Source of the DNA: Apophysomyces variabilis | Taxonomy: Eukaryota > Mucoromycota > Mucoromycetes > Mucorales > Mucoraceae | Length of the DNA: 64,000 bases | Assembly: GCA_002749535.1 (NCBI GenBank) | Contig: MZZL01000408.1 | Coordinates: 219,300-283,299, forward strand | Reading direction: 5' to 3' | Shown: in pieces, positions 37,215-50,667 of the stretch | Position numbering within the stretch: position 1 is the stretch's first letter | Layout of the letters: each line of letters begins with the position of its first letter | Program-made: the position numbers and the translations under genes | Notes under the pieces: model-generated | The model's database searches: none | What the model was told of the DNA's origin: nothing | The model's input: the letters and a program-made list of their open reading frames with translations, nothing else

Positions 37215-37848
37215 TTTGGTTTGAGATTTAGTTTGGAAAAGGTAAAAAAGAGATAAAAGTAGCGAGGTTTTGTCAGGTCTTTTTCAACCCATCCCACTTT
37301 TTTTGGCCCTTTTTACTCGGGTACGCGTGTCGGAGTTGGGAGGAGCAAAAGGGCTTACAACTTCATTCACGTCACGTCCGGACCTTCAGTCCCACTGGCA
37401 CATCAGTCGATAAACATTTACTTTGCTCTAGCTCGTAAACATACAAGCAGAAATATATTTAAAATATGAGAAAAATCTTTCAAAAAACGTATACGGATAT
37501 ACTAAGATACATATCCCTATTTAGGTTGCCTTGGCATTTTGACCTAACGTAACTAGCACGTGAAGCAACCACGAAGTAACAACTATTCATAGATTCGCGT
37601 ATTAAGAACTCTCCGACTTCAACCAAAATATGGAGGAAGAGCTGAGCATCGGATCTTGGCATATCAATCCTCTGACTGCGCCGAAGATCTCATGAATCGA
37701 TAGCCCGACTTCTATAATATCGTAACACTTTTTAGATTTATCCACGTTGCATTTGTTGGCAGTGAACTGGCGTTCATTATTAAAGAAATAATTCAGAAAT
37801 ATAAGATATTGTTGTATAATATAAAATAAGATCCCACTAAACTCATGT
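37215..37848. other. Intergenic, no supported gene
   Basis: Cofilin upstream region and Sin3 3' region; only chance frames. Confidence 0.5.
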
Positions 37849-40800
37849 CTATGGCTGTCCATTTTGGAGAAGTTCCCTCGCTTGATTCTCAGTTTCAAGT
37901 ACATTTTGCACACCTCTTCGCCAACCGACATCGGATTCTAGCCATCGTTTCCATTTGGATGGCGTCCTGTTGTGCTTGCTCGCTCCACAGCTCTGGCGTA
38001 CAAATGCATCACAAGTTCCGATCGCCTTGAATAAATGATATGTCTCTCGACAGATCTTGTATCTCAAACCCGAGTACATATAGTAGGTGTGGTCCTTCAA
38101 TTCGCATACCACGCGTTGCATGTTTCTAGTTTACGACTAAGTCATGTTATGTAAGTCTGTGGTTATTTTACCTGTCCAGAAAGGTTTTCGTCAGGTCTTT
38201 TTGATCGACACCTATTGTAGCGGAACTCCAATCACTGTAGCTGCTAATATATTCGTCGTAACCATCGTTGTCCTCCGATTCGAAGACTTCTTCGCTATCT
38301 CCAAGTAACTGAATAGATAATGACTGGCATTCAGGATCCTTTTAAAAATAGAAATAGTTTAGTGAATTGATATCTTTCCAACCAAAGAGTCCTACGTAAG
38401 CAATATGATATAAATTTTCGCCGGGTTCAACTATTTCCTGAGCCGCAAGGACATAGGCACCTATTAACCCGCGTGTTCTACATTTCCCTTGCTTGTGGTA
38501 TCGTCTAAATAGATCCATTAAATTTCTTGGTTTGCTTTCAGTTACGATGTGATTGATCTGCGTTGCTCCATATTAGCGGCCCATATATGTTGTGAAATCC
38601 CTATATTTTTACCTGGCGAGCGATTGACGCAATAAGTTTGTCAATTGTAAAGATAATATAAGAATGCGTGCCAAATATATAGCGTGAACATTCTTCGAAG
38701 ACCGGAGGATCCGTGACTCCAGCAAAGAGACCGTTGATCAACTGGAGAAGTGCATTGTAATAGCCACGGCTAAAATCCATCGGGACGGCTAATACAAACA
38801 ATTCAGAGAACAGTATCATGTTCTGTCAGACATACCATGGTATCGCTTATTCTTGACATCTAGTTGTAATTCTGCTTTATTTTCTCGCTTTGCTTTTCGA
38901 GGGTCTTTCTGGTATTCAGCATCCAACATCTTCATTTTTAGCAGCCGTTCATACGCAATCTACGTAATACAATGTGTACGCATAAGTATAGGGGAAATTT
39001 CCTAAACATTTGCCTTACCTGATACAAGCGGAAGAAGCAATAGATTGCATCGTTACCGAGGAAGTTAATTTTTATCTCATACTTCGGCCTTTCTTCATCT
39101 TTGATCTTTCCAGTTTTCACTTTCGACTCTGGTACTGATAATTTTCCCCTGTCGTACATTGTCTTTGCACTATCTCGTCTGTTTCTTGTTAGATGATCTT
39201 CCTTTGCCACGAATATTTGTCGAAGAAAGGATTCGACAAATGTGCGCATTCTGCGACATTCCTCTGCGTTGTATGTTTGTTGCCTCTCAAGAAAGACAAA
39301 TAGTAAGCTAGAAATATCCTTGAATATCTCTCTGTCTGTAAAGAAAAATGTGTATTGTGGATTTGGCCTCCAAAGCGAGAAAACATTATCATCCACTTGA
39401 CTTTGCTCAAGTTGCAGGGCTTGGATTTCGTTAACGAGTGTTTTCCGCGATGTCGCCTTCTTGTCATTAAACCGAAATGATACGCTGCGATAATCAAGTG
39501 CTTTGTAATAATTTTTTAGCTCCAGGTCGCGCCACACTTTGTTGCGCTCTTGCTAAATATTATTTTAACAACACATTAACCTATAGCCGGTTATTTAGTA
39601 CCTGTTCACGCTTCCAATCTTCATTTTTCTGCTTTAACCGTTTAAGAAGAATGGGAACCATCTGCACTGGCTTGTTATGGAGGAGTTCAATGATTTCGGG
39701 AACCTTTTCATTTCCAAATGCTTTTCGAATAGCGCGATGATAGATAGTTTTCGGAGCACCACCGAGATCCGGAAGCAAACACACATGCTCTTTATCTGTT
39801 GTTGATAGATTCGATAATTGCTCTTCTATTTCTTCCAAAAGCGCAATTGTATTCAAGTTCGCTTCAATGGTCATATCGTATTCGTGTCTATTCATTTTGT
39901 TAAATCAATGAAAAGCTAAACGCAGCAGTGGTACCTTTCGTCTTCGATTCTATGCAACATCTCCTCAAACTGACTTTTTTTTGAGGACACAAAACCACTA
40001 TCTTCGCTGGCCCATGTGGGATGCGAGACGTACTCATCATTGAGAACTTCCCAGCACAAAGGATCTCTACCAGAACAACGTTGGTTTCGCCACTAGCATT
40101 ATGTTAATCAATTTGGTTTGGTTGTAAGAGTCTCGTACAGATTTAGGTACAAGTCGATAGCTTGGTCCGCATGATTTTGATGGAGATGCATCAGGTCGAT
40201 TGTTTAACGAAGCACACGCGCCTCGTTCAGCATCTTCGTAGCCAATGTATTCCTTGAACCAAGCAAACAATGCTTCATCTCCCCCAAGGAAACTTTCAGC
40301 CCGATCCACCAGCGTGTTGCGATCAATGATACGCTGGCTAAAGGTATTTAATAGCTTCAGAAAGGCATCGTACGTAGCCTTGTTGCCAATGTGTTCTTCC
40401 ACACGATCGAAGAATTCAGATTCTTCCATTGTTATTGTGAACTCTAACAAGTCATCGAATAGCATTCCAGTGCGGAAAGCGTTCGAGTGATTTTCGTCCA
40501 TACCGTGTCCAGTTTTAATTCTCTTTGTGTTCTATTTTCCTTGTTATTGTAGCCTGTTTCAGGCTAACCACACTGTACCTTTGGGATATCTGAAGACAGG
40601 ATAAACCGTTTTTTGTCGCTTTCCTCTCTTTTCTCAGATATAGAGATGTCATGGACAAGCGATGCATCTAATGCACAGGTTACATTTCTAACGGTCTAAG
40701 TCATCTTTGTTTATTACCGGACGGACTCATGGTCTGCTCCGTGAACTCGCTGGATCCTTGCCGAAGATTTCGTGGTAAAAACCTTTCAAACTCTTCCAAT

Positions 40801-41857
40801 ATATCATCAGCGTCGCTAAATAAGTCTTGCACTTGTGCATGAACCTGTTAAGAAGACAATTAAGTGCATAAAAGCTTCTCATTTCTATAATGATCGCTTA
40901 CTTCCTGAATTGGACTCCCATATAGAATATGTGTTTTCAATATTGACATAAACCGAGAATATTTATTTTCATCGCCGGAGAACCGGGTCTGCTAAATAAT
41001 GAGCAAAAAGGAACTGAAAAGCTAAACCACATTCTTACCTTTATCTTATGGATAAAGCTGATTGCGCAACTAAATTGCATAGATTGCTGATGAGAATCAC
41101 AGGAATCCTGTCCATCCTGCGATTGGATTTTCAGCGTATCGTCATAAGTGGGGTATATGGAATGAAGTGATGAGTCCGGTGGGTGAGCTGGCATGGAACG
41201 TGCTTCGCTAATTGCCGTTGTATCGTAATCAGTATCGTCCTGTCTCTCTATATCACTATCGATACGATATCCCGGCGGCAAGAATGCATTAAAACCATCA
41301 ATAAGTGAAGGATGCTCTCTGAACAGGTACGTAATACGTTTCACAACAGTAGATACATTGACACTTCACAATTAAAGGGAAAAAGTATCAATCAAATTGC
41401 CTCGGGTACATTCAACTTACTCGTCGCTTTTGGAATCTCTCATGATGTTTAAGAATTCTTCATAGTCCCCGGGTCGTTCTTGCAGTTGCAATTTTACTTG
41501 ATCCAAGTATGTGAGCGCCTCAGAAAGGTTGAGTGGCCGATAACCAAGCTCTTCGCAAGTTAATGGGGGATATTGCGGTGATTCAGTCGGTTGCTGTTGT
41601 AGATCACACGATGGTTCACTGCAAGAATTTATCCTTAATGACGCAGTAGGTGATTTCCAGTGTCGAATTGTCGATGCCTGAGCTATTGAGGCTTCAGGCA
41701 CCGGCATAGTAGTTCGCAGAGCTGAAATGGATACATTGTTATCGGGCATGGAGGACTGATATACGGGGTCATTGTTACTGGCGATTTGATACACTTGCTC
41801 TTCAAGGGAATTGTTTTCATTGCGAGGTGTTGGTGGTGATGGCCGTGTTGAAGGCAT
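37849..41857 (-). CDS. SIN3: Transcriptional corepressor Sin3
   Basis: Scaffold of the Sin3-Rpd3 deacetylase. N-terminal Pro/Ser-rich region, then PAH1 ([40 protein letters not shown]), PAH2 ([26 protein letters not shown]) and PAH3 ([32 protein letters not shown]). The deacetylase-interaction domain follows ([51 protein letters not shown]). The C-terminal part includes [33 protein letters not shown] and ends [10 protein letters not shown]. Roughly 1,150 residues. I take the start at 41857 ([12 protein letters not shown]); an upstream coding exon is not excluded. Confidence 0.9.
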
Positions 41858-42178
41858 GTTTTCGAGCAGTACTTGGTTACTCCGACTGGAATGAATTCAA
41901 GTTTGGACAATATCGGTTAGACATTGAACGTCGCGTAGGACATTGGTAACGTGTCGGCTGTTTTCGGTGATCGTGATTCCGGTAAAACTCCGCTGGGTCT
42001 TTCGAAGCGTCCCACCAACTTGTTGCCGTACCGACGGTTGACGCTAAACAAAAAGGCTGTCTTACATCTATTGAATTATATATTAGTGATAGACATGTTG
42101 ATTCATGTTTTACAAATGCTAAAGGGCGTTTTAACGTGTTTATTACAAGCATTCAGTTTACGCAAACCAAATTCTATT

Positions 42179-43529
42179 TTATAACTCATCAATTTCATCC
42201 TCATAACTATCGTACTCTTCTTCTTCGTTGTATTCCTTGTCATCTTCAAACTCTATGCTGACTATTCCATTGTACACAACGTATGCCAGCAAGAACATGA
42301 CACCACCAGTGATAGACCATAACCTTTTCTTTTCAAACTCAATTTGCGCTGGAGTCTTCTTCTTCTCTGCTTCAGGGTCTCCCATATATGATACAATATT
42401 GTCTTTTACGTTATTGAAAATTGTACGAGGATTGCTGATAATCGTCCGCCAAAATGAAGGAACATCTTCAGCAGGTTGAGAGACAGCCTGTTCGTCTGAG
42501 AAATACGTGGTTTTGAATCGATCACAAAACTGGGCCAAGCGCGGATATTCGTGTATCAAAATATGCTGTAATCGTCCATGGGCAAGTTCTGGATATAAAT
42601 GTAACGCCAGATATCCAAATGCCATACAATCCAATAGCGTGGCTCTTTAACAAATAATGTAAACGTTTAGCCTCTTTAGCTGCAAGAATTCGTTTTCTTA
42701 CCGCTCGCCAAACATATAATCTTTCTCTCCTAATTTGTCATTCAAAATACTATACGTTTCTCTTGCGAGCCGGTACATCTACAAAGCAACTGTCAATTCC
42801 AATTGTAGAAGCAAACGGACACTTGCATGATGCCATCCCGTCTTCTGCAGCTCTTTCATTTCCTCTATTTCGTTTTGGGGCAGACCGGTATCATCACTCT
42901 TAATTTCTACTTCATATCTTGCTAGTCGTGCTGTGGCACTCTTCTTTAACTGAATGGGTACAATATAGCACGAGGGAAAAGAGAGAAGCTTGGCATACGA
43001 TGGGCGGATTGTCTTGATAAAGTTGGTGGTGTCGGCATACCAAGTAAATAACTGCTTTGGACGTTAATATCATACTTTGCACTTCATTTCAATTATTCTT
43101 ACCATACAATCATACAATCTTTCTTGTATAAGTGTAGCGTATCTGTTTCGTCCGTGTTAAGTTAAGTAATACTCGGTTGGAATTAAATAGCCTACGCGAG
43201 ATATTCTGCTCTCTCCTCGGACGATAGGCTCTCGTTAGCGTCTAGATTCCGTTTGGCTAAATGGTTCAGAATTCTGTGTACACCAGCGACCCAGGCAGAT
43301 CCATCCTTGAGTAGGGGCAGCTCGCCTGCAGTAAACGTGAGTAAACGTGAGTAAACGGGAAGTGAGCCGGTTAGCTGTTACCAGTTGGGCTGGTTTGAGG
43401 GTCGTTCGCATGGACAATTGTGTAGTCTACCTTTAAAAGGCGAAGTACTGACTCAACAACAACGCACTTAGGATCAATGGATGGTGCGTTTAACGCCGGA
43501 CTCCACACATAAAGTTGCATAGCGACCAT
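42179..43529 (-). CDS. Sam37/metaxin-like mitochondrial outer-membrane import protein
   Basis: Subunit of the SAM complex that inserts beta-barrel proteins. N-terminus MQLYVWSPALNAPSIDPKC, then HANDPQTSPTGELPLLKDGS, a thioredoxin/GST-type fold; middle exons YATLIQERLYDCM and WYADTTNFIKTIRPSYAKLL, SFPSCYIVPIQLKKSA; GST-C-like LLDCMAFGYLALHLYPEL. One C-terminal membrane segment (SITGGVMFLLAYVVYNGIVS) and a Glu/Asp-rich tail. Six or so exons; about 325 residues. ATGs at 43529 and 43520 are both possible; the second matches the family start better. A short tandem repeat GAGTAAACGT (three units) lies in the first intron. Confidence 0.87.
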
Positions 43530-44200
43530 GATCGAAAATTAAGCAAGCATGTCTGCAGTGCGCGATAGTGTAGGGTGCTAAAGAAACACAGTCACCGGAG
43601 CAGCTTTAAGGATCGACGGTGCCCTGGTGATCATAGAAATATCATACTTTCACACCTCGTTTGTGGTTTATATCATAATTTTGTTTTAATTCTAGTGCCT
43701 TCTCACTTTCTTTATTTTTCCCGAGAGCTAGGACGCAAAATACTGCTAGAGAATAAAAAAAATCTGAAGTTATTAATAAGTTTATTCACGAACTTCAAAT
43801 CTTGCAACGTACAACACTACAGCATCACGTTAAGAATATAAGATGCAAACAATATTGGCTGACTTCTATTTAACCACGATATCGAAACCTTCCTAGGAAG
43901 AGCCCTGAAAATTAGGGATCTCGGATTTGATACGATAGCGCTGGGCCATTCACCTTGTTCAGCTCTGATTCATAAGAGAAAGACTCCCGGCTGTTAGAAT
44001 TGAATCACCGGCAGTCCGGTAGTAGTGGTGCGGCCCGGAAACACTTTGTAGGAATCCATCAATGGACCGTTGGGAGAAGTATCCCGTCGCAAGGCGAACG
44101 AGCGATTCCCTCCCTTTCAACTGTAGGTAATACCCATATTCCTAACTTGTACAACACAAATACTGATGAATGGATGCATCGATTTAACCAGAAACCGATT
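43530..44200. other. Divergent promoter region (SAM37/RPS16)
   Basis: Only chance frames seen; serves as upstream region for both divergent genes. Confidence 0.5.
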
Positions 44201-44720
44201 ATGGAAGCTGTTCAGACTTTCGGTCGCAAGGTAGCGTAGATGTCCGGAATCGAACGATGCTACCGATGGAAAACATGCGATGAGATACACAGAAGCTGAC
44301 CCCTTCCCTCCCCTTGTCCCTACTTAGAAAACCGCCACTGCCGTTGCCCACTGCAAGCGTGGAAGAGGACTCATTCGTGTGAATGGTTCTCCTCTCGAGC
44401 TTTTGGAACCCGAGATCTTGAAGTTCAAGGTTTACGAAGTTGTCCTTCTTCTCGGCGAAGAACGCTTCTCTAACGTCGACATCAGACTTCGTGTCCAGGG
44501 TGGTGGTCACACTTCCCAGGTTTACGCCATCCGTCAGGCCCTTGCTAAGGCCATCGTGGCTTTCTACCAAAAATTCGTCGATGAAGCCGCTAAAAAGGAG
44601 ATCAAGGAGATCCTCGTCCAATACGACCGTACCCTTCTTGTTGCCGATCCCCGTCGTTGCGAACCCAAGAAGTTTGGTGGTCCCGGTGCTCGCGCACGTT
44701 ACCAAAAGTCTTACCGTTAA
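44201..44720 (+). CDS. RPS16: 40S ribosomal protein S16 (uS9)
   Basis: Small-subunit ribosomal protein. Exon 1 [10 protein letters not shown], then [60 protein letters not shown], and the decoding-site tail [14 protein letters not shown]. Codon bias as in RPL28. 140-odd residues, standard. Confidence 0.96.
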
Positions 44721-45409
44721 AGCGCCATGTACTCCATCTTTCATTGCTCTTTTTTTTTCCCTCGCAAGTGTACAACCGCGTTTCCCTTTTAATTGCCAGA
44801 AAGTATATGTGAGATTTGGACGATAAACAATTTGGTATCACTTTGAAAACTCGGTTATTTCACTGTTCTCTGAATTCCTATGTGGACTCCATGGTTGATC
44901 TTCTGTATTGAAAAAACTATGGCTGGTCAGACTATTGGCATTTACGTTGCTAATGGATGGTTTATCGCTCTGCAGTTTACAGCATGAGATACACAACGAT
45001 GACAAGTCGCTAGCGCCCTGAGTAACATTTGCAGAAGAGAGTGAGAGGCCGTAGGTATTGTTTTCATTTTCGCACAGTATAGTTATTTTAGGAGCGCGAC
45101 TTGTATACCAAGGCGTTTATCTTTGTACAACGGGCCATGAACACACGTTGATAGATGTGGAACAATTTTAATGTTTTCTTGTGCATTTTTTTTGCCGCTT
45201 TGCATAGATGGGAATGGCCGATCATGAGTTTCCTACTACTCGTCGCAGAAAAACCAGGTTGACTGTGCGGCTAAGCAAGGATGATTTTTAAGAGAACAAA
45301 CGGACATCACTTTCGTAACCACATACTGCTGTTAGTGAAACGTCAAAACGGAGGACGCCAAAAGAGCAGAAGCATACATGGTCTATCTATTGTCCGCTAT
45401 CTTATTGCT
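44721..45409. other. Intergenic, no supported gene
   Basis: 3' region of RPS16 and of the next convergent gene; nothing seen. Confidence 0.5.
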
Positions 45410-46491
45410 TTATTCGTTAGAACGTGCAGAAGGTCGTCTGAGTTTTTCTAACTCGATTTCCAGTCGTAACTGTTCTAGCTTCATTTGCTGCATTTTCTCT
45501 TCATGCTCCATCTTTTTAAGTTGTAATTCCATATCCATTAATTTTAACCTCCTTTCCTCAGCAATCCCATCAGTGATTCGATGACTATCAAATATAAGAT
45601 CCAAGTCCTTTCAATGTTTTTTCTACTTACGTTGCTTTCCTTTTTTTATGTGATACGAATGTATTTGGGTCTGTGGATGCCAGAGTACTTGTTGGTGTAG
45701 TGTGGGACCCATTCGCTAGAGGTGCTAGTGTTGTATTGGAGGTACGTGGTGATGTTGGAGCAATGCGGTCTGATTCGGAGGGAGGACGCGTATCTGTATT
45801 CGATTGCGATGGCTCGTGAGGGATACCAGAAGGGTTTGCTGATGTATCCTCTGTAGAAGTGGAGGGAGCAGGAGGAGGAGCAGGAGCAGAAGCGGGAGGG
45901 TTTGTTTCAGTGGCCGATGCGGCTGGCGAAGTAGGTTTATTTGCGGAAGGATTAGTTGTACTAATGGTGCTGGTTGAGTTTGTATCAGACGCAGTGGTAG
46001 TAGTAGTAGTAGTTGTAGTTGTAGTAATAGTTGTGGAGGGAGCAGAGGACGCATCGAATATTCTCTTGCATTGATCATAAAATGGGAATTCCTTGTGCAT
46101 CTTTTCTAAAGGTGTACAAATGAATTATGCCCCCTTTCACCCTACCCCGACAATTTTCATTACCCTGGATTTCCGCTTTCATCTGCGCATCCTGTTCAAT
46201 CTCAGGTAATGCCAGCTGTGCCTCCCATCGACGAAATCTAGTCTCCAGCCAACGCACTTTGAACTTGATGGCTTCATGATACATTATATTTCGAAATACT
46301 TCCTCGGCTACTCGTTTACTATAACCTGATTTATTGGCCTTCCACTTCTCGTAATGACCAGCTTGTTCAAGATCTGTTAACAAAAGTCGCACGTCTTCAT
46401 CTTTCCACTGGACATAACGTCTAGAAGCTTCGGATTTCACTGAAACGGCAGGTACCGTATAACTCATGCTGTCCATGAAAGGTTGTGTCAT
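45410..46491 (-). CDS. Myb/SANT-like DNA-binding protein with coiled coil
   Basis: Likely nuclear DNA-binding protein of the SANT/trihelix type common in Mucoromycota and in transposon-derived genes. A single three-helix domain reads RRYVQWKDEDVRLLLTDLEQ, then YEKWKANKSGYSKRVAEEVF and KFKVRWLETRFRRWEAQL. A Thr/Ser/Pro-rich linker includes 12 consecutive threonines. The C-terminus is a strong coiled coil (RRLKLMDMELQLKKMEHEEK). Two introns; the second is best taken as 49 nt starting GTATCA. Start is one of several in-frame ATGs (46491, 46476, 46467). Target unknown. Confidence 0.65.
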
Positions 46492-48386
46492 TCTGACAAC
46501 AGGTAAAGAAGCAGACGCGGAAAAAAAAGGAAGACAAAATGACCCAAAAAAAGTTCTGAAATTTGAACTTAAATTCATAGAGGAAGTCATCTATTTTAGT
46601 CCAATCATGGTGACACTTTCGTTGAAATTGGCATACCTCCCCTTCCTCCAGAACTCTAAGGGATTGGCGCGTTGCTTGGTCTGTTCCACTTTAAAATCAA
46701 TGACAATACATCTAGCTGCTTTGCAGCCACACAAACGGTTGCATCAGTCGACTCGCTGCGCTGACATTGTTTCAACTTATGTCAGATAGGTTTCTGTCTC
46801 CACAGCCTATAAAGTTCTATACTACACTGGCTCTGCTTGTCACGACGCCACATCTGTTTTAGGATAGATAACAGCAAGATAAGAAAAGCGAAATCCAGGA
46901 CAACGCCGTTCCGATAAGGAAGAATCACTTCCCTTTTGATGACAGACTTTTTCTCTCGATTTTGTCTGCTAATAGGACATGCCAAGATCATTAAATTGCT
47001 ATTTGGACCTGGTATCATTCTGCTGTATCCTTTCTTTGAACTCAGTCATGCTGTAATTGCTGTGTCGTTTCAGAAGTTCAATGTGGTCGGAAGTAGCGGT
47101 GTGTACGATGCAAGGATACTGTACTTCAAGCCTTATAGTTAAAGTTTAATATCAGATATTTCTTGCGACAACCACCAACCATCAAATGCTGCCGTATGTC
47201 TGTTTTACAAGATATACTTTATTAATCTCTTGAGATCGTCATCTTCGAGTCTTAAGTACATTGTCTTTTCTTAAATGATCGTGCTGCTAGCGGCATTAAC
47301 GAATATATCAAAAATTAAAGATACTCCGCTTAAAGTGTGTACCATTAAATCGCATGATAATTTCAACAAGCTTAAAAGAGTTGAAAACCTTTTCATTGTT
47401 ATTACAGAAAACGGAGCGTTTTATGGCGGAACTTTCTAAGCATAGCGCTTGGGCAATAAAACTACACCTTGCCTTGAGTGCACTTGCCGATACGTTGTTG
47501 GTCATACTTAGGCTTCTGTCAATGTTTACATCTCTAACGGTTGGAGTTGTTATTCTAAAGTACGCAAAGGTTTTCATAACCTGGGATACAACTATAGGAT
47601 ACGAACTGAAAATTTCACACAGATTCGTGAATAGATGCAAAGATGCAGTACTATCGACATTTCTTTCTCGCAAGGGATAAAGATTAGTGCCGCTAGTGGA
47701 TTAAGATTAGTATCGCAGGGCTTCTCTAAAAGAAGCATATAACTCAGAATTAAAAAGCCAATTTCAGTACTTTATAATGTCTACAGGTCGCTACAGACCA
47801 AGTTAAATATTATATCTAGTAATCTTAAGGGTGTATGGAGAAGTCAACACTTCGATCCACATTTTATCAACACCAGAAGGTACTGGGTTAAGTACAATAT
47901 ATCTGACAGATTTAAGTACTTGCAAGATCCAGGTAGGAGGCTGCAGTTCAGAAGGCAAAAAATACCACAAGACAACTGGGTAAGTTTTTCTACACCTATA
48001 ATTAAATAAAGGCCAATTGATGTAAATAAATCAAATCAAATGCTTTATAACTGAAGAATAATATAATTCGTTAGTGTCAAGCTCTGTTTTCCATCTACCT
48101 CAAATAACTCAGCAATAGGCAACTTCATTTCTTTTGGGACATGTTACCATAAGGTACAGCGACGTCATAGCCGCTCTTAGTGTTACATCGACGCAGAAAA
48201 TGGCTAGTTAATAAGAAAGTAAAGAAGCTTACTGCAGAGGCTAGAATTCCTAAAAGGGAAATGGATCATAATTTAACCGAGATCAGCGCACTTCAGGAGT
48301 TAACGCCCGTCTGTTCTTTGTTGTTCTCATGTCAATATAAAGATCATCCGCATATTTTTCCTCTGCATCTTTACTCAGCATTCCCA
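46492..48386. other. 1.9-kb gene-poor stretch
   Basis: Open frames such as 46936-47142 and 47354-47680 (plus) are hydrophobic and unrecognised, with no splice-joined continuation. Nothing supported. Confidence 0.45.
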
Positions 48387-48915
48387 ATGGAAAAATGTAA
48401 GTCTAGTATGTAGTAAGACAGATAGCTGATAATTACCCCATTCTACCTTCAGCGGACACAAGAAAGCAATTTGTCGTCGTTATCCACGATTACACTGACC
48501 CCAACGCACTGGAACGTCGCATGGCTTCACGAGAAGCACACTTGGCTTGGGCAAAAGAGGCTAGAAAGAACGGAGATCTTGTCTGTGGAGGTGCCATTTT
48601 TGATAACCATGAGGTAAACTGAAAGCCAGAAAACGATACAAGTATTTACCATAGCGGACGATTGAAACAGAACAGAAAAATGATCGGGAGCGTTATGATT
48701 TGTCGTGCTGAATCCAGGGAAGCCTTGGAAGAGAGAATTGCAAACGATCCTTACACACTTGGCAAAGCTTGGGAGAAGTGGGATATTTATCCTTATCGCA
48801 AGTACGTAGCATCAGTGAACCAGTTATAATGAGTTGCATTTATCTAAACGTTAATATTGATAATAGTGCTATTGGATTGGAGGATGAACTTCCCTATAAA
48901 TCTAGTGACATTTAA
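48387..48915 (+). CDS. YCII-domain protein
   Basis: YCII family (dimeric alpha-beta barrel); biochemical role in fungi is not established. Exon 1 is MEKS, then DTRKQFVVVIHDYTDPNALE, RRMASREAHLAWAKEARKNG, GDLVCGGAIFDNHE, NRKMIGSVMICRAESREALE, NDPYTLGKAWEKWDIYPYR, ending ELPYKSSDI. The conserved HDY and the R...H..W block around residues 28-40 fit the fold. Four exons, about 115 residues. Confidence 0.8.
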
Positions 48916-50667
48916 CGTGAACGAAATGTGAAAAATACAGTATTTTGCAAAGTAGTTTTCGCCACCGCAACACTACTTTTGCGCTAGCAAACATGATAAC
49001 TTTGTGCTGAGAGTGACAAATTCCACGCTAGTGTATTACTGTAACAGAATACTCAAGGTTAAAAAAAGCCTATGTTTCTACTATGCATAGTTCAAATCTT
49101 GGTCAAGTCTAAGATAATAATAATAGAATACCATAGACTTATTGCTTTACTGAGGATATTCATTCGTTGGAACAGAACGATACATTAGCTGGTCAATGAT
49201 AAAGAAAACTTGAGTGATAATATCCATTTTTCATTCCATTTCCTATTTCTATTTCATATGGGTGCATTCTTCCGCTATACACTGTCAGTCCATGCAAATG
49301 GACGTTTATAGTACAAATGCCTTGTGAATGACTCGTTAATGAAAGCTACATGTACATTTATGCGTGTAAGTCCTTGACAGATAATTCTTTTCGCACATGT
49401 AATCCAAGTTTGGGTTGGTGCTGTATCTCTCCGTGCTCCCTCTTTTACCTGCCATCTTACACTGCATGAGCGATATCGCTTCCAAAGCCTATTAAGCGAG
49501 CAAATACCTTTGTTGTCATTATCTGTTGCTGAAGAGTGTGGTCCAGACTATCCTAGGATGGTGTGGGGCAAGACATCATGACGATGCTTCAGATGCGTTC
49601 CTTTGTAGTTGCATGTGAAATTGTTGTCGGTTTCGTTTCTTCTTTGGAGTTCTTTACTATTTTGCCAGGGCTAGTCCCCCTGTTGGTAAGTATACACGCT
49701 TCGCAATTGCACTCTTTGCCCTAGACTCACTTCATGTTGGATAGTCTTCTTATGGTCGATGCGGTCGAGGTGCCTTCGCCCTCATGGCTCTCCCACTCCC
49801 ACTTCTTTTTCCTTTCTTTCCTCTCTCGCTCCAGGATGAGCACCAACACCTCCTCGCGGAGTGCGTATGCCATGGATTTGGACAAGGTGTCTGTAAGTAC
49901 TTTTTCTTTTATTGAATGAACAATTGCATGCTGACAACACCTTTTTCCATTGTACCTACTGGCGGCTTTTCCATTTTTAGCAAGTTTTTATTTGCTTTTT
50001 TTCAACCGTTGGTCACAATGGATTTGGTGCGACGTGGTCTCCAACCCATGTGTTGGGATTACCCTTCGGTGGTAGGTAAAAAGGCATCATATCACTCGCA
50101 TTTACGAACCATGAATCATATCTCACGCTGCTCGAATGAACTTTGTGTCCTCTGGAGGATCAAGTTGATGTAAGCAAAATGTACTTCCCGCATAATGTAT
50201 TTACTAAGGACGCATTTCTACTTCACTTTTAAAGTAAACTTGGTTCTTTCCATGGAAGTAAATTTTATTTTAGAGTAGCGTGAAATGTAATTCAATAAAC
50301 AGTAAGCCATGACAGATAGATACAGCTCAACTATTACATGTGCAAATTACTTGAGCTTTTGATAATAGACCAAAAGTATCCATTTTTTTGCATCGCCAAA
50401 AGTTCCTTTCCAACTTCTAAGCTGCCGTTTTTTCCTTCTCCATGTAAGCGTTTTAGTGGCGTATGACGGTCATAAAGTACATGCTGCGTGCAACCGCTGA
50501 AGGCTACAAGCGAGGCTTGCTTCAAACACACAGTTTCTGTCATAAGCAAGGAGCGGAGTCATAAATTATATATTTCGCTGTTCACTGTCCATGCCTATAG
50601 TAACAGCGCAAACTTCTATTCTACTAATCCATTCTCGACGTCTTGAATCTTACTTTGAACATCCGCC
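48916..50667. other. 1.75-kb gene-poor stretch
   Basis: A frame near 49830 (MSTNTSSRSAYAMDLDKVS) ending at a good donor GTAAGT could be a first exon, but I cannot join it to a convincing second exon. Otherwise nothing is seen. Confidence 0.4.

Noticed and set aside
45604..45628. 23-nt intron with perfect GTAAGT donor in the Myb/SANT-like gene
   Set aside because: Too short and it joins the wrong frame; the 49-nt alternative starting GTATCA is in phase.
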